Of a DNA stretch of 64,000 nt, positions 23,969-31,380 are shown one piece after another. The notes beneath the pieces were generated by a model. The model made no database searches and was not told where the DNA came from. It was given only the letters and a program-made list of their open reading frames with translations. Location of the stretch: NCBI GenBank assembly GCA_025937895.1, contig JAICQL010000001.1, forward strand, positions 62,001-126,000, written 5' to 3'. Every line of letters starts with the position of its first letter. Position 1 is the stretch's first letter. The DNA is from Polyangiaceae bacterium (lineage in GTDB: Bacteria > Myxococcota_A > Polyangia > Polyangiales > Polyangiaceae). The translations under genes and the position numbers were made by a program.

Positions 23969-25573
23969 TCAGCCGACCGCGGCTAGCGGGTGGCGCAAAC
24001 GGGCCGCCACGGCAGCCCTGGAAAGCGCCGCTGGAGCGGCGTCGAGCAGGGCCGTTGCGGTGGCCTCTGACCTGGCGCTTGCCCCCACGTCGGGCAAGAG
24101 CGTTGCGTTGGTGAAACCGAGACACAGCGCGGGCTCGTAGCCTGCGCCCGACACCCAGGTGCCGCAGAAGGACAGCCCGCGTACTGCGGGGCGCTGCAGA
24201 AAGCGCACGTTGCGACCCGGCACCGCCTTGAACCCGAAGGCGGAGCCACCCGGCGACGACGTGTAGCGCTGGTTCGTACGCGGGGTCGACGCCTCCTTCA
24301 GCAGGATGTGCCCTTCCAGCCTGGGAAACGTGCGCAGCGCCCGCGCCAGCAGCAGCTCCAGAACACGCGCCTTCTCGGCCTTGTACTCCGCCTTCTCCAG
24401 CTCGAACCAGCGCGCCGGATGATCGAGCACCGTCATCACCACGATGCAACCCAGGCTCGGATCCAGCTTGTGGTAGTTGGTGATGCCCAGTGGCAGCCGC
24501 AGGTAACGACCGTCTGACTGGCGCTCCTCCGTCGTCAGCTCACGCACCTCCGTGTCCGACAGCAGGTACTCGGATTGCTCGAGCCCCACCTCCGACGGCG
24601 GAACGTCCAGGGCCAGGTAGACGGAGAAGGCGCCGTAGCCGAGCTCGAGGCTCGCCAGCTTGGCGCGGAATGCGGCCCCCAACGCTCCCTCCGGTCGCAC
24701 GGCGCTCTCCAGCACCCCCGGCGCACAGGTAGCCACCACGTTGCCGGTGCGAAACCGGCAGGTTCGTGTCTCCACGCCGGCGATGGCGCCATCCACCACG
24801 TTCACGGCCTCCACCCTCTCCTTGAGATGAACCTGACCTCCCAGTCGCTCCACCTCGGCAGCCAGCGCATCCGAGAGCGACTGGGAGCTGCCCGTGACGT
24901 ACGCGGCGCCCTGCGTCAGAAAGGTGTACGCGAAGTGCAAGTAGTACAGGGCGTCAGCGTCCTCGGCCACCACCCCCAGGTTGATCGCCAGCGTGGAGAA
25001 GATCAGCACCAGATCGGGGTCGGCGAACAGCTGCTCGAAGTACTGCTTCGCTCGCAGGCGCGAGAGTTTCCGGCTGCGCTCGAGCAAGGCGCGATCGAGC
25101 GTGTACTCACCGAGCGCCATCCGCGCGAACATGTAGTTCTGGCGGCCGTGCGTGTTCATGTCTTCGAAGAACCGCTCCACCCCCACGCGTGACTGCGGGA
25201 ACCACTGCAGCAGCCTGCGCCGCAACTCCGCCGGGTCCGCAGGAATGTCGTAGCGCCGCTCGCCCACGACGATGCAACTCAGCTGCTGGTAGAAGTAGAA
25301 CTGCAGCTTGTCCCAGAGCTTGGCCCGTATCAGCGCATTCCGCAGGTTGCCTTCCGGACCAAGCCCCGTGATCTTGTGCAAGCTACAGTCGAATACATAC
25401 CTCTGACGCTCGCGCGCGAAGTTCGTGGCGTACCCGCCGGGCTTGAAGTGCTTCTCCACCACCGCCACGCGGTAGCCCTTCTGGGCCGCCACGATGCCGT
25501 ACATGAGCCCCGACAGACCCGCTCCGATGACCACGATGTCGGCGTCGAGCTCTCGCTTCTGTCGAGGCGGCAT
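23969..25573 (-). CDS. CrtI/CrtISO-like FAD-dependent oxidoreductase
   Basis: A 534-residue flavoprotein of the phytoene desaturase, carotene isomerase and retinol saturase group. It has an N-terminal GAGLSGL dinucleotide motif (17-23), EKHFKPGGYATNF, and a C-terminal FAD motif WVSGAGYEPALCLGFTNA. These enzymes desaturate, saturate or isomerise conjugated polyenes. No carotenoid gene is nearby; it lies between the ACP and diiron genes, 3 bases after the ACP stop. A role in introducing or rearranging double bonds of the acyl chain is inferred. The last 35 residues are Ala/Arg-rich and of uncertain role. Confidence 0.8.
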   Translation of the reverse strand: MPPRQKRELDADIVVIGAGLSGLMYGIVAAQKGYRVAVVEKHFKPGGYATNFARERQRYVFDCSLHKITGLGPEGNLRNALIRAKLWDKLQFYFYQQLSCIVVGERRYDIPADPAELRRRLLQWFPQSRVGVERFFEDMNTHGRQNYMFARMALGEYTLDRALLERSRKLSRLRAKQYFEQLFADPDLVLIFSTLAINLGVVAEDADALYYLHFAYTFLTQGAAYVTGSSQSLSDALAAEVERLGGQVHLKERVEAVNVVDGAIAGVETRTCRFRTGNVVATCAPGVLESAVRPEGALGAAFRAKLASLELGYGAFSVYLALDVPPSEVGLEQSEYLLSDTEVRELTTEERQSDGRYLRLPLGITNYHKLDPSLGCIVVMTVLDHPARWFELEKAEYKAEKARVLELLLARALRTFPRLEGHILLKEASTPRTNQRYTSSPGGSAFGFKAVPGRNVRFLQRPAVRGLSFCGTWVSGAGYEPALCLGFTNATLLPDVGASARSEATATALLDAAPAALSRAAVAARLRHPLAAVG

Positions 25574-25576
25574 CGC

Positions 25577-25840
25577 TCACTCCGCCGCCCGGACGCCCTG
25601 GTCCAAGCGCTCCCAGACCGTGATCGCGATCTTGGAGATGCTGGTCATCTCCTGGAGCATGCTCTCCGGGATCTGGATCTGATAGCGCTTCTCCAGAGCC
25701 ACCAGGATCTCCAGGCCCATGAGCGAGTCGACGTCGTGCTGCTCGGTCAGGTTGTCCTCCGGCTGGAGCTGCTGCGGATCGCGGTCGATCGTCTTGGCGA
25801 CAATTGCGTGAACTTCGGACTGAATGTTTTCGAATGACAT
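25577..25840 (-). CDS. Acyl carrier protein
   Basis: An 87-residue acidic ACP. Ser39 in HDVDSLMGLEI is the phosphopantetheine attachment site, in the standard D-S-L context at the start of helix II. ATG at 25840 has AGGAG eight bases upstream; the upstream frame extension is not ACP-like. It presumably carries the growing chain made by the KS, CLF, KR and DH genes of the same operon. A 136-base gap separates it from the flavin reductase gene, the largest gap in the operon, so a separate promoter or RNA-processing signal could give the ACP its own expression level. Confidence 0.92.
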   Translation of the reverse strand: MSFENIQSEVHAIVAKTIDRDPQQLQPEDNLTEQHDVDSLMGLEILVALEKRYQIQIPESMLQEMTSISKIAITVWERLDQGVRAAE

Positions 25841-25976
25841 GTGCTCATCTCCTGCAGTGTGCGCCGCGCCGCAGGCGCAGCTGAACGACTCGACGGAGGC
25901 GTGACTCGCGAAGGTGAAATCGTCGCGGGCGCGCCGCCTCCAGTGTCCCGCGCTCGTGTAGCGGCTCGGTGGGGCG

Positions 25977-26489
25977 TCAGGTTTCCAGCGGCACCGGCGA
26001 TACGGTGCGCCAGGACCGGTTACCGTACAGCAGGGGCCGGCCCTGCGAGTTGGTCCCAAACTCGAGCACCTCTCCGATGACGATGCTGTGATCGCCCCCC
26101 TCGTGGGTCGCGCTCAGGCGGCAGTCGAACCAGGCCAGGCTATCCTGCAAGACCGGCGCTCTGCTGCCGCCACCCCTCCATGCGTGGCTATCGAAGGGTG
26201 CCCAGCGTTCCACCGCGGCGCCAGCGAAGCCGCGCGCCAGGCAGGTGTGCTGCTCTGCCAGCACACTCACGGCAAAGTGTCCGGCGCTGGTCAGCGCCTC
26301 CAGCGTGCGAGTGGAGTTGCCCAGGCAAAGCAAGATGAGCGGCGGGCTGACGCTGAGTGAGGTGAACGAGCTGGCCGTCATGCCGCAGACCGTGCTGCGG
26401 TTGACTGCCGTGACGATCGTGACTCCAGACGTAAACTGCGAGAAGGCGCTGGCGATCGCCGCGCTCTGCAGCCGTGTTGTCCCGGTCAT
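25977..26489 (-). CDS. Flavin reductase family protein (HpaC-like)
   Basis: A 170-residue FMN-binding split-barrel protein with SGVTIVTAV, GMTASSFTSLSVSPPLILLCL, HFAVSVLAE and the GDHSIVIGEV motif typical of two-component monooxygenase reductases. It would supply free reduced FAD or FMN using NAD(P)H. The stop of the ligase gene lies one base upstream of its ATG (TGACATG). The PqsL homologue a few genes downstream belongs to a family that needs an external supply of reduced flavin, so this is its likely partner. Confidence 0.88.
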   Translation of the reverse strand: MTGTTRLQSAAIASAFSQFTSGVTIVTAVNRSTVCGMTASSFTSLSVSPPLILLCLGNSTRTLEALTSAGHFAVSVLAEQHTCLARGFAGAAVERWAPFDSHAWRGGGSRAPVLQDSLAWFDCRLSATHEGGDHSIVIGEVLEFGTNSQGRPLLYGNRSWRTVSPVPLET

Positions 26490-26490
26490 G

Positions 26491-28068
26491 TCAGCCGTGC
26501 GCTTCCGCGCCGCGACGCAGGGCGAAGCGCTGCACCTTGCCGGTCGCCGTCTTTGGCAGGTCGCTCACTATGCGCACCCAGCGCGCCCGCTTGTACGCGG
26601 CCAGCCGCTCCACGACGTGTTCGACCAGCTGAGCCTCCAGCTCCGCGGGGTTCATCCCATCTTCACGGGGCACGACGTACGCCTTCGGCTTTACCAGGCC
26701 GGAAGAGTCCGTAGCCCCCACCACCGCGCACTCCAGCACGTCCGGATGGGAGAGCAGCGCGTTCTCCACCTCGTGTGGAGACACCCAGATGCCCCCGACC
26801 TTGAGCATGTCGTCCGAACGCCCCGCGTGCCAGTAGTAGCCATCCGTGTCGGCAAAGTACTTGTCTCCGGTATTGAGCCACTCGCCGACGAACGTCTCCC
26901 GGCTGCGCTGGTACTGGCGGTGGTAGTAGAGCGACGCCGTCTCGCCTTTGACCAGCAGCGTCCCGATGTTGCCGGGCTTCACCTCTTGCCCGAGCTCGTC
27001 GACGATGCGCACCTGATAGCCCGGGATTGGGCGCCCGCTGGACCCGGGGCGGACCTCGCCAGGCTTGTTGCAGATGAACATGTGATAGTTCTCGGTGGAG
27101 CCGATACCGTCGATCAGCTCCAGCCCGGTCACCTGCTTCCAGCGCTGCCAGATGGTCTCGGGCAGCGCTTCTCCCGCCGAGACACACAGGCGCAACGAGC
27201 TCAGGTCGTGGTGGCCGCCGCGCTCGATGTGCGCGAGCAGGATGGCATAGCCCGTGGGCGAGCTGTAGAACACCGTCGGCCGGTGCCGCTCGATCACCCG
27301 CAGGATGTTGCTGGCATTGCGCGGGCTACCGGAGAACAACGTGATGCTCGCCCCCGTGAACCAGGGAAAGATCAGGTTGCCGCCAGTGGCGAAGGTGAAG
27401 AACAGCTTGGCCGCTGCGAAGGTACGGTCGCTCGCCGTCAGCCCGAGAGTGTTCACGCCCACGAGCTGAGCGCTGATCGGCAGGTCCTTGTGTGCGTGCA
27501 CGATGCCCTTCGGGGTGCCGGTGGTGCCGCTCGAGTAGTTGAGACAACACGGGTCCTCGCGATGGGTCAGCTCTGGCTCGAAGTGCTCGGACGCGCCGGC
27601 GATCCACTCAGCAAAGTCCACGGCGCGCGGCGGGCGTGCCGCCGGCACCACCTCACCCACCACGATCACACGCACAGCAAACGGTAGCTCCTCGATGACG
27701 CCGCTCAGCTGATCACATAGGGCGCCATCCACGATCAGCACGCGCGGGCGGCAGTCCTCCAGGATGGCGCGGTAGTCCTCCGGCACCAGCAGCGTGTTCA
27801 AGCTGACCGCCACCGAACCCGCCATCAAGACACCAAAGAAGCTCATGACCCACTCGGGCCTGTCCAGCAGCAGCAGCGCAACGGGTTCACCCGGGCGCAG
27901 ATCGAAGCTGCGCAGCGCGTTCGCCACCTGCTTGGCCTTGCGATCCATCTGCGCGAACGTGAAGCTGCCCGTGTCACAGACCAGGGCGGTCGCGTCGCCA
28001 CGCGTCTCGGCGTTGCGTGTCAGAATCTCGCTCGCGTTGTAGAACGTCGGCAGGTCTCTTAGTTTCAT
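26491..28068 (-). CDS. Benzoate/anthranilate-CoA ligase (PqsA role)
   Basis: First gene of the operon. A 525-residue ANL-superfamily ligase of the benzoate-CoA ligase type, with the P-loop YSSGTTGTPKG, an A5-like GIGSTENYH, the hinge region WHAGRSDDMLKVGG and the C-terminal catalytic lysine in LPKTATGKVQR. It forms an acyl-adenylate, then the CoA thioester. Its neighbour across the divergent promoter is anthranilate synthase and the operon carries a pqsD homologue, so anthranilate is the likely substrate, as for PqsA. Overall the sequence looks closer to BadA/BclA ligases than to PqsA itself, so no pqs symbol is given. ATG at 28068 has ACGAGG upstream. Confidence 0.87.
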   Translation of the reverse strand: MKLRDLPTFYNASEILTRNAETRGDATALVCDTGSFTFAQMDRKAKQVANALRSFDLRPGEPVALLLLDRPEWVMSFFGVLMAGSVAVSLNTLLVPEDYRAILEDCRPRVLIVDGALCDQLSGVIEELPFAVRVIVVGEVVPAARPPRAVDFAEWIAGASEHFEPELTHREDPCCLNYSSGTTGTPKGIVHAHKDLPISAQLVGVNTLGLTASDRTFAAAKLFFTFATGGNLIFPWFTGASITLFSGSPRNASNILRVIERHRPTVFYSSPTGYAILLAHIERGGHHDLSSLRLCVSAGEALPETIWQRWKQVTGLELIDGIGSTENYHMFICNKPGEVRPGSSGRPIPGYQVRIVDELGQEVKPGNIGTLLVKGETASLYYHRQYQRSRETFVGEWLNTGDKYFADTDGYYWHAGRSDDMLKVGGIWVSPHEVENALLSHPDVLECAVVGATDSSGLVKPKAYVVPREDGMNPAELEAQLVEHVVERLAAYKRARWVRIVSDLPKTATGKVQRFALRRGAEAHG

Positions 28069-28239
28069 ACTCGCGGCCTCGTCTCCGGGGATGCGGTGTA
28101 GTCAAGCTTTAGACGGAGATTTGGTTTGTGCGTTGCACGCCGCTGGGCGATTGGCGGTGCAATTTGCTTGGCCGGATGCGACGCGTGTTTCGCGGTGATG
28201 TTCTGTAACGGACGGCTAGCGAGCGCGGACTTCTGCTCG
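28069..28239. promoter_or_regulatory. Divergent promoter region between the pqs-like operon and trpEG
   Basis: 171 bases, more AT-rich than the flanks (TCAAGCTTTAGACGGAGAT, then TTTGGTTTG), separating the start of the ligase gene from trpEG. Both transcripts should begin here, which would tie anthranilate supply to its use. It contains the inverted repeat at 28133-28162. I cannot place -35/-10 boxes with confidence. Confidence 0.6.
28133..28162. promoter_or_regulatory. Inverted repeat, candidate operator
   Basis: TTGCACGCC (28133-28141) and GGCGGTGCAA (28153-28162) pair as TTGCAC-GCC against TTGCAC-c-GCC with one bulged base. It lies in the only divergent promoter of the cluster, so it could bind a regulator controlling both sides. 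The regulator is not in the cluster. Confidence 0.4.
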
Positions 28240-30525
28240 ATGAATCAGCAACGCGAGCTCGGCACCACAGTCAATGGAGAGAGAGCGGCCCCATCGCCGC
28301 ATCTCGAAGGCTGGCAGGTAACCTTGAGAGACGACGACCAGTTCACAACTTCCGGCGGCATCATCGTCCAGCGCAAGACAGAGGCCGTCGATGCGACAGA
28401 GAGCGTGGAGGCGTTGGTCGATGCACTCGACCAGCGCAAAGGCGTGCTGCTCTCCTCGACGTACGACTATCCAGGTCGCTACACGCGCTGGGACCTGGGA
28501 TTGAAGGATCCGCTGCTCCAGCTCGAGGCTCGAGATCGCGAGCTGCGCGTGCGTGCGCTCAATGAGCGAGGCAATGTGCTGCTGGCTCCGCTGCAGGCTC
28601 ATCTGGAGCGGCTCGACTGCGTCGAAGCTCTGCACGCGAGCGCGACGGAGCTGGCAGTCACGGTGCAGCGCCCCGCGCGCACTTTTGCAGAGGAAGAGCG
28701 CAGCCGCCAGCCATCTGTATTCTCGCTGCTGCGCGCCACGGTGGAGCTGTTTCACAGCCCCAGGGACTCGGCCCTGGGCCTGTACGGCGCCTTCGGCTAC
28801 GATCTAGCCTTTCAGTTCGAGAGCATCCGGCTGGCGCGGCCTCGCGCCGCCGACCAGCGGGACCTGGTTCTTTACCTGCCCGACGAGCTCCTGGTCGTGG
28901 ATCGTCCGGCGCAGCTGGCGTTCCGGCACCGCTACGAGTTCTCCTGGAACGGAGTGAGCACCCGGGGGCGCAGCGCCGAGCCGTTTGCCGTCCCTGCCGT
29001 GACGAGCAAGGAGCGACCGGAGACGGCGAGTGATCACGCGCCCGGTGAATATGCCGCCGCTGTGCGGCGGGCTCAGCAGGCCTTCAAGCGGGGTGACCTG
29101 TTCGAGCTGGTGCTGGCCCAGGCGTTCCGGGAGCCCTGTGCCCGCAGGCCATCGGAGATCTTCCGCTGGCTCCGCCAGCACAACCCGGCTCCCTACGCCC
29201 TGCTGCTGAACCTTGGCCAAGGCGAGCACCTGGTGGGGGCCTCCCCGGAGATGTACGTCCGGGTGGAGGGGCGGCGGGTCGAGACGTGCCCGATCTCCGG
29301 CACCATCGCCCGCGGCCGCGACGCCATCGAAGACGCAGAGCGCATTCGCGAGCTGCTGAACTCCGCCAAAGACGAGTCCGAGCTCTCCATGTGCACGGAC
29401 GTGGACCGCAACGACAAGGCGCGGATCTGCCAGCCAGGGTCGATACGGGTGCTGGGACGGCGCCAGATCGAACTGTACTCGCGCCTGATCCACACCGTCG
29501 ACCACGTCGAGGGCACGCTACGCGCTGGCTTCGACGCGCTCGACGCTTTCCTGAGCCACGCCTGGGCCGTGACCGTGACGGGCGCGCCGAAGCCCAGGGC
29601 GATCCAGGCGGTGGAGCTGGAGGAGAAGTCGCCGCGCGGCTGGTACGCGGGCGCCGTGGGTAAGATCGGCTTCGACGGCAACCTCAACACGGGCCTCACC
29701 CTGCGCACGGTTCGACTGAAAGATGGCATCGCGGAGGTGCGCGCGGGCGCCACCCTGCTGTACGACTCCGAGCCGGAGCTCGAGGAGCGCGAAACGCGCC
29801 TGAAAGCTTCCGCATTCCTCGATGCGGTGCGCGGAACGCTGCCAACGCGTGCGCAGCCCACCTCGCTCGGCGCGCTGCCTGGGCACGGGCGGAAGGTGTT
29901 GCTGGTCGACCACGAAGACTCGTTCGTGCACACGCTGGCAGACTACTTCCGCCAGACCGGCGCGGACGTGGTGACGTTGCGGCGACCTGCGGCTCTCGCC
30001 CTGCTGGACCAGGAGCCGCCGGATCTGATCGTGCTCTCGCCGGGGCCCGGTGCACCCTCCGAGTTTCGCATCAACGAGACAATCTCGAGCGCCCTGCGCA
30101 AGAAGATACCGCTGTTCGGGGTGTGCCTGGGGCTGCAAGGTATCGCCGAGTACTTCGGAGCAAGCCTGGCGCTGCTCGACTACCCCATGCATGGCAAGCC
30201 GTCGCGGGTGACGGTCCGCGGAGGGCGGCTGCTTGCTGGTCTCGGCCCGTCTTTCGTTGCCGGCAGGTATCACTCCATCTACGTCCAGCGTGCGACCTTG
30301 CCGGGCGAGCTGATGGTGACGGCGGAGTCGGAGGATGGGGTCGTCATGGCGCTCGAACATCGCTTCTTGCCCATCGCCGCGGTGCAATTTCATCCCGAAT
30401 CGATCCTCACGCTGGCCGGGCAAACCGGGCTCCAGATCGTGAACAACGTGATGACGGGCCTCACTCGCGCGAATGCCCCCACCATCGAGCTACACAGGTC
30501 CGGTCCATCCCATGTCGCCGTCTGA
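28240..30525 (+). CDS. trpEG: Fused anthranilate synthase TrpE-TrpG
   Basis: Makes anthranilate from chorismate and glutamine. The 761-residue fusion has a chorismate-binding half with VETCPISGTIARG, KDESELSMCTDVDRNDK and SHAWAVTVTGAPKPRA. A class I glutamine amidotransferase half follows, with LVDHEDSFVHTLADY, the nucleophile in FGVCLGLQG and the catalytic HPE in FHPESI. The run of motifs is that of rhizobial TrpE(G), not PhzE or PabAB. ATG at 28240 is chosen; ATG 28198 and an upstream GTG are possible but give a Cys-rich unconserved extension. It is divergent from the ligase gene, so it probably serves the quinolone pathway rather than tryptophan synthesis. No other trp gene is in the window. 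Confidence 0.92.
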   Translation: MNQQRELGTTVNGERAAPSPHLEGWQVTLRDDDQFTTSGGIIVQRKTEAVDATESVEALVDALDQRKGVLLSSTYDYPGRYTRWDLGLKDPLLQLEARDRELRVRALNERGNVLLAPLQAHLERLDCVEALHASATELAVTVQRPARTFAEEERSRQPSVFSLLRATVELFHSPRDSALGLYGAFGYDLAFQFESIRLARPRAADQRDLVLYLPDELLVVDRPAQLAFRHRYEFSWNGVSTRGRSAEPFAVPAVTSKERPETASDHAPGEYAAAVRRAQQAFKRGDLFELVLAQAFREPCARRPSEIFRWLRQHNPAPYALLLNLGQGEHLVGASPEMYVRVEGRRVETCPISGTIARGRDAIEDAERIRELLNSAKDESELSMCTDVDRNDKARICQPGSIRVLGRRQIELYSRLIHTVDHVEGTLRAGFDALDAFLSHAWAVTVTGAPKPRAIQAVELEEKSPRGWYAGAVGKIGFDGNLNTGLTLRTVRLKDGIAEVRAGATLLYDSEPELEERETRLKASAFLDAVRGTLPTRAQPTSLGALPGHGRKVLLVDHEDSFVHTLADYFRQTGADVVTLRRPAALALLDQEPPDLIVLSPGPGAPSEFRINETISSALRKKIPLFGVCLGLQGIAEYFGASLALLDYPMHGKPSRVTVRGGRLLAGLGPSFVAGRYHSIYVQRATLPGELMVTAESEDGVVMALEHRFLPIAAVQFHPESILTLAGQTGLQIVNNVMTGLTRANAPTIELHRSGPSHVAV

Positions 30526-31282
30526 ACCCGTCACTTCACGAACGGCTCTCGCACCCACCTCTGCTCGCTTGCGTCCTCCTTCCTCTGCCGTTAATACACA
30601 GGGCGTGCGCCTCCCCCACTCGGCTCAACACGAGCAACCGTGGCTCGTTCATGACATCGCTCGTGACTTCACGCTCGATGAGGTCTGGGAGTTTCCCATC
30701 TCGGCAGACGCCAGCAAGGGAGAGACGTTCCGCAGCTTTTGCGACCTGGAGGACGCAGCCCGGGCCGAGCCGCTCTCCGGTCCTGCAGAGTGGCTGATTC
30801 AGTTCCGGATGCTACTGGGCAAGCTCGGGCTGGATCGCAAGACCAATCAGCTGCCCATCCCGGGCTGCACGGAGACGAGCGTCTGGGAGCGCCTGAAGCC
30901 GGAAGATCGGCAGCCGATGCCCGCGCCGGACTCGCGCTTTCCATTCCGCATCGTGTACGACCGCGAAAGTGAGCGCTTGCTCGAGTTCTCCAACGGCTCG
31001 CTACACGGGCTGTTGCACCTGAGCTGGGCTCACAAGACCGGCACGCTGTTTGCGCCGCGCATGGCCGTGTACGTCAAGACCCGCAACGCGTTCGGCAAGA
31101 TGTACATGGCGTTGATCTACCCGTTTCGGGTGCTGGTCGTTTACCCCGCCATCTTGCGCACGGCCAGACGGCGCTGGGAGCAGCACGGGCTGAAGCAGAG
31201 CCGGCTGAAGCAGAGCCGGCTGAAGCAGAGCCGCGCGGAGGCCGACCTGAAGCCGAGCCAAGCTGAAGCTGAGCTGAGCTAA
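30512..31282 (+). CDS. DUF2867 family protein
   Basis: A 256-residue protein of unknown function. It overlaps the trpEG 3' end by 14 bases and is therefore co-transcribed. The first 35 residues are Ser/Pro/Thr-rich. The core has DEVWEFPISAD, FRMLLGKLGLDRK, ERLLEFSNGSLHGLLHLSW and the conserved MYMALIYPFRVLVVYPAIL near the C-terminus, matching DUF2867. A 15-base tandem repeat gives a polar tail of LKQSR units. Some DUF2867 domains sit at the end of SDR proteins, but no Rossmann domain is present here. Its linkage to anthranilate synthase suggests a role connected with the quinolone product, which I cannot specify. Confidence 0.72.
   Translation: MSPSEPVTSRTALAPTSARLRPPSSAVNTQGVRLPHSAQHEQPWLVHDIARDFTLDEVWEFPISADASKGETFRSFCDLEDAARAEPLSGPAEWLIQFRMLLGKLGLDRKTNQLPIPGCTETSVWERLKPEDRQPMPAPDSRFPFRIVYDRESERLLEFSNGSLHGLLHLSWAHKTGTLFAPRMAVYVKTRNAFGKMYMALIYPFRVLVVYPAILRTARRRWEQHGLKQSRLKQSRLKQSRAEADLKPSQAEAELS
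31190..31234 (+). repeat. 15-base tandem repeat, three copies, inside the DUF2867 gene
   Basis: Unit CTGAAGCAGAGCCGG, copies at 31190, 31205 and 31220 (last base of the third differs). It is in frame and encodes (LKQSR)3 in the C-terminal tail. Confidence 0.9.
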
Positions 31283-31330
31283 ATCGCGTACTGGGGAAGC
31301 CGCGCCGGTCTGAACCGGCGAAGAGAGCTG

Positions 31331-31365
31331 GGCCGCGCACGGGGATTGCTCACCGATGCGCGGCC
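31331..31365. terminator. Hairpin between convergent DUF2867 and sigma-factor genes
   Basis: GGCCGCGCA (31331-31339) and TGCGCGGCC (31357-31365) form a perfect 9-bp stem with a 17-base loop, followed on the plus strand by a T-rich TTCGTCTGGTTCGT. It is placed to end both transcripts. Confidence 0.55.
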
Positions 31366-31380
31366 TTCGTCTGGTTCGTC

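Noticed and set aside
5419..28068. Aryl polyene or aurachin gene cluster as the identity of the operon
   Set aside because: KS, DH, KR, ACP, LolA-like and MMPL genes recall aryl polyene loci, and anthranilate activation recalls aurachin. But there is no ammonia lyase or typical Ape set and no prenyltransferase, whereas six Pqs-specific homologues are present.
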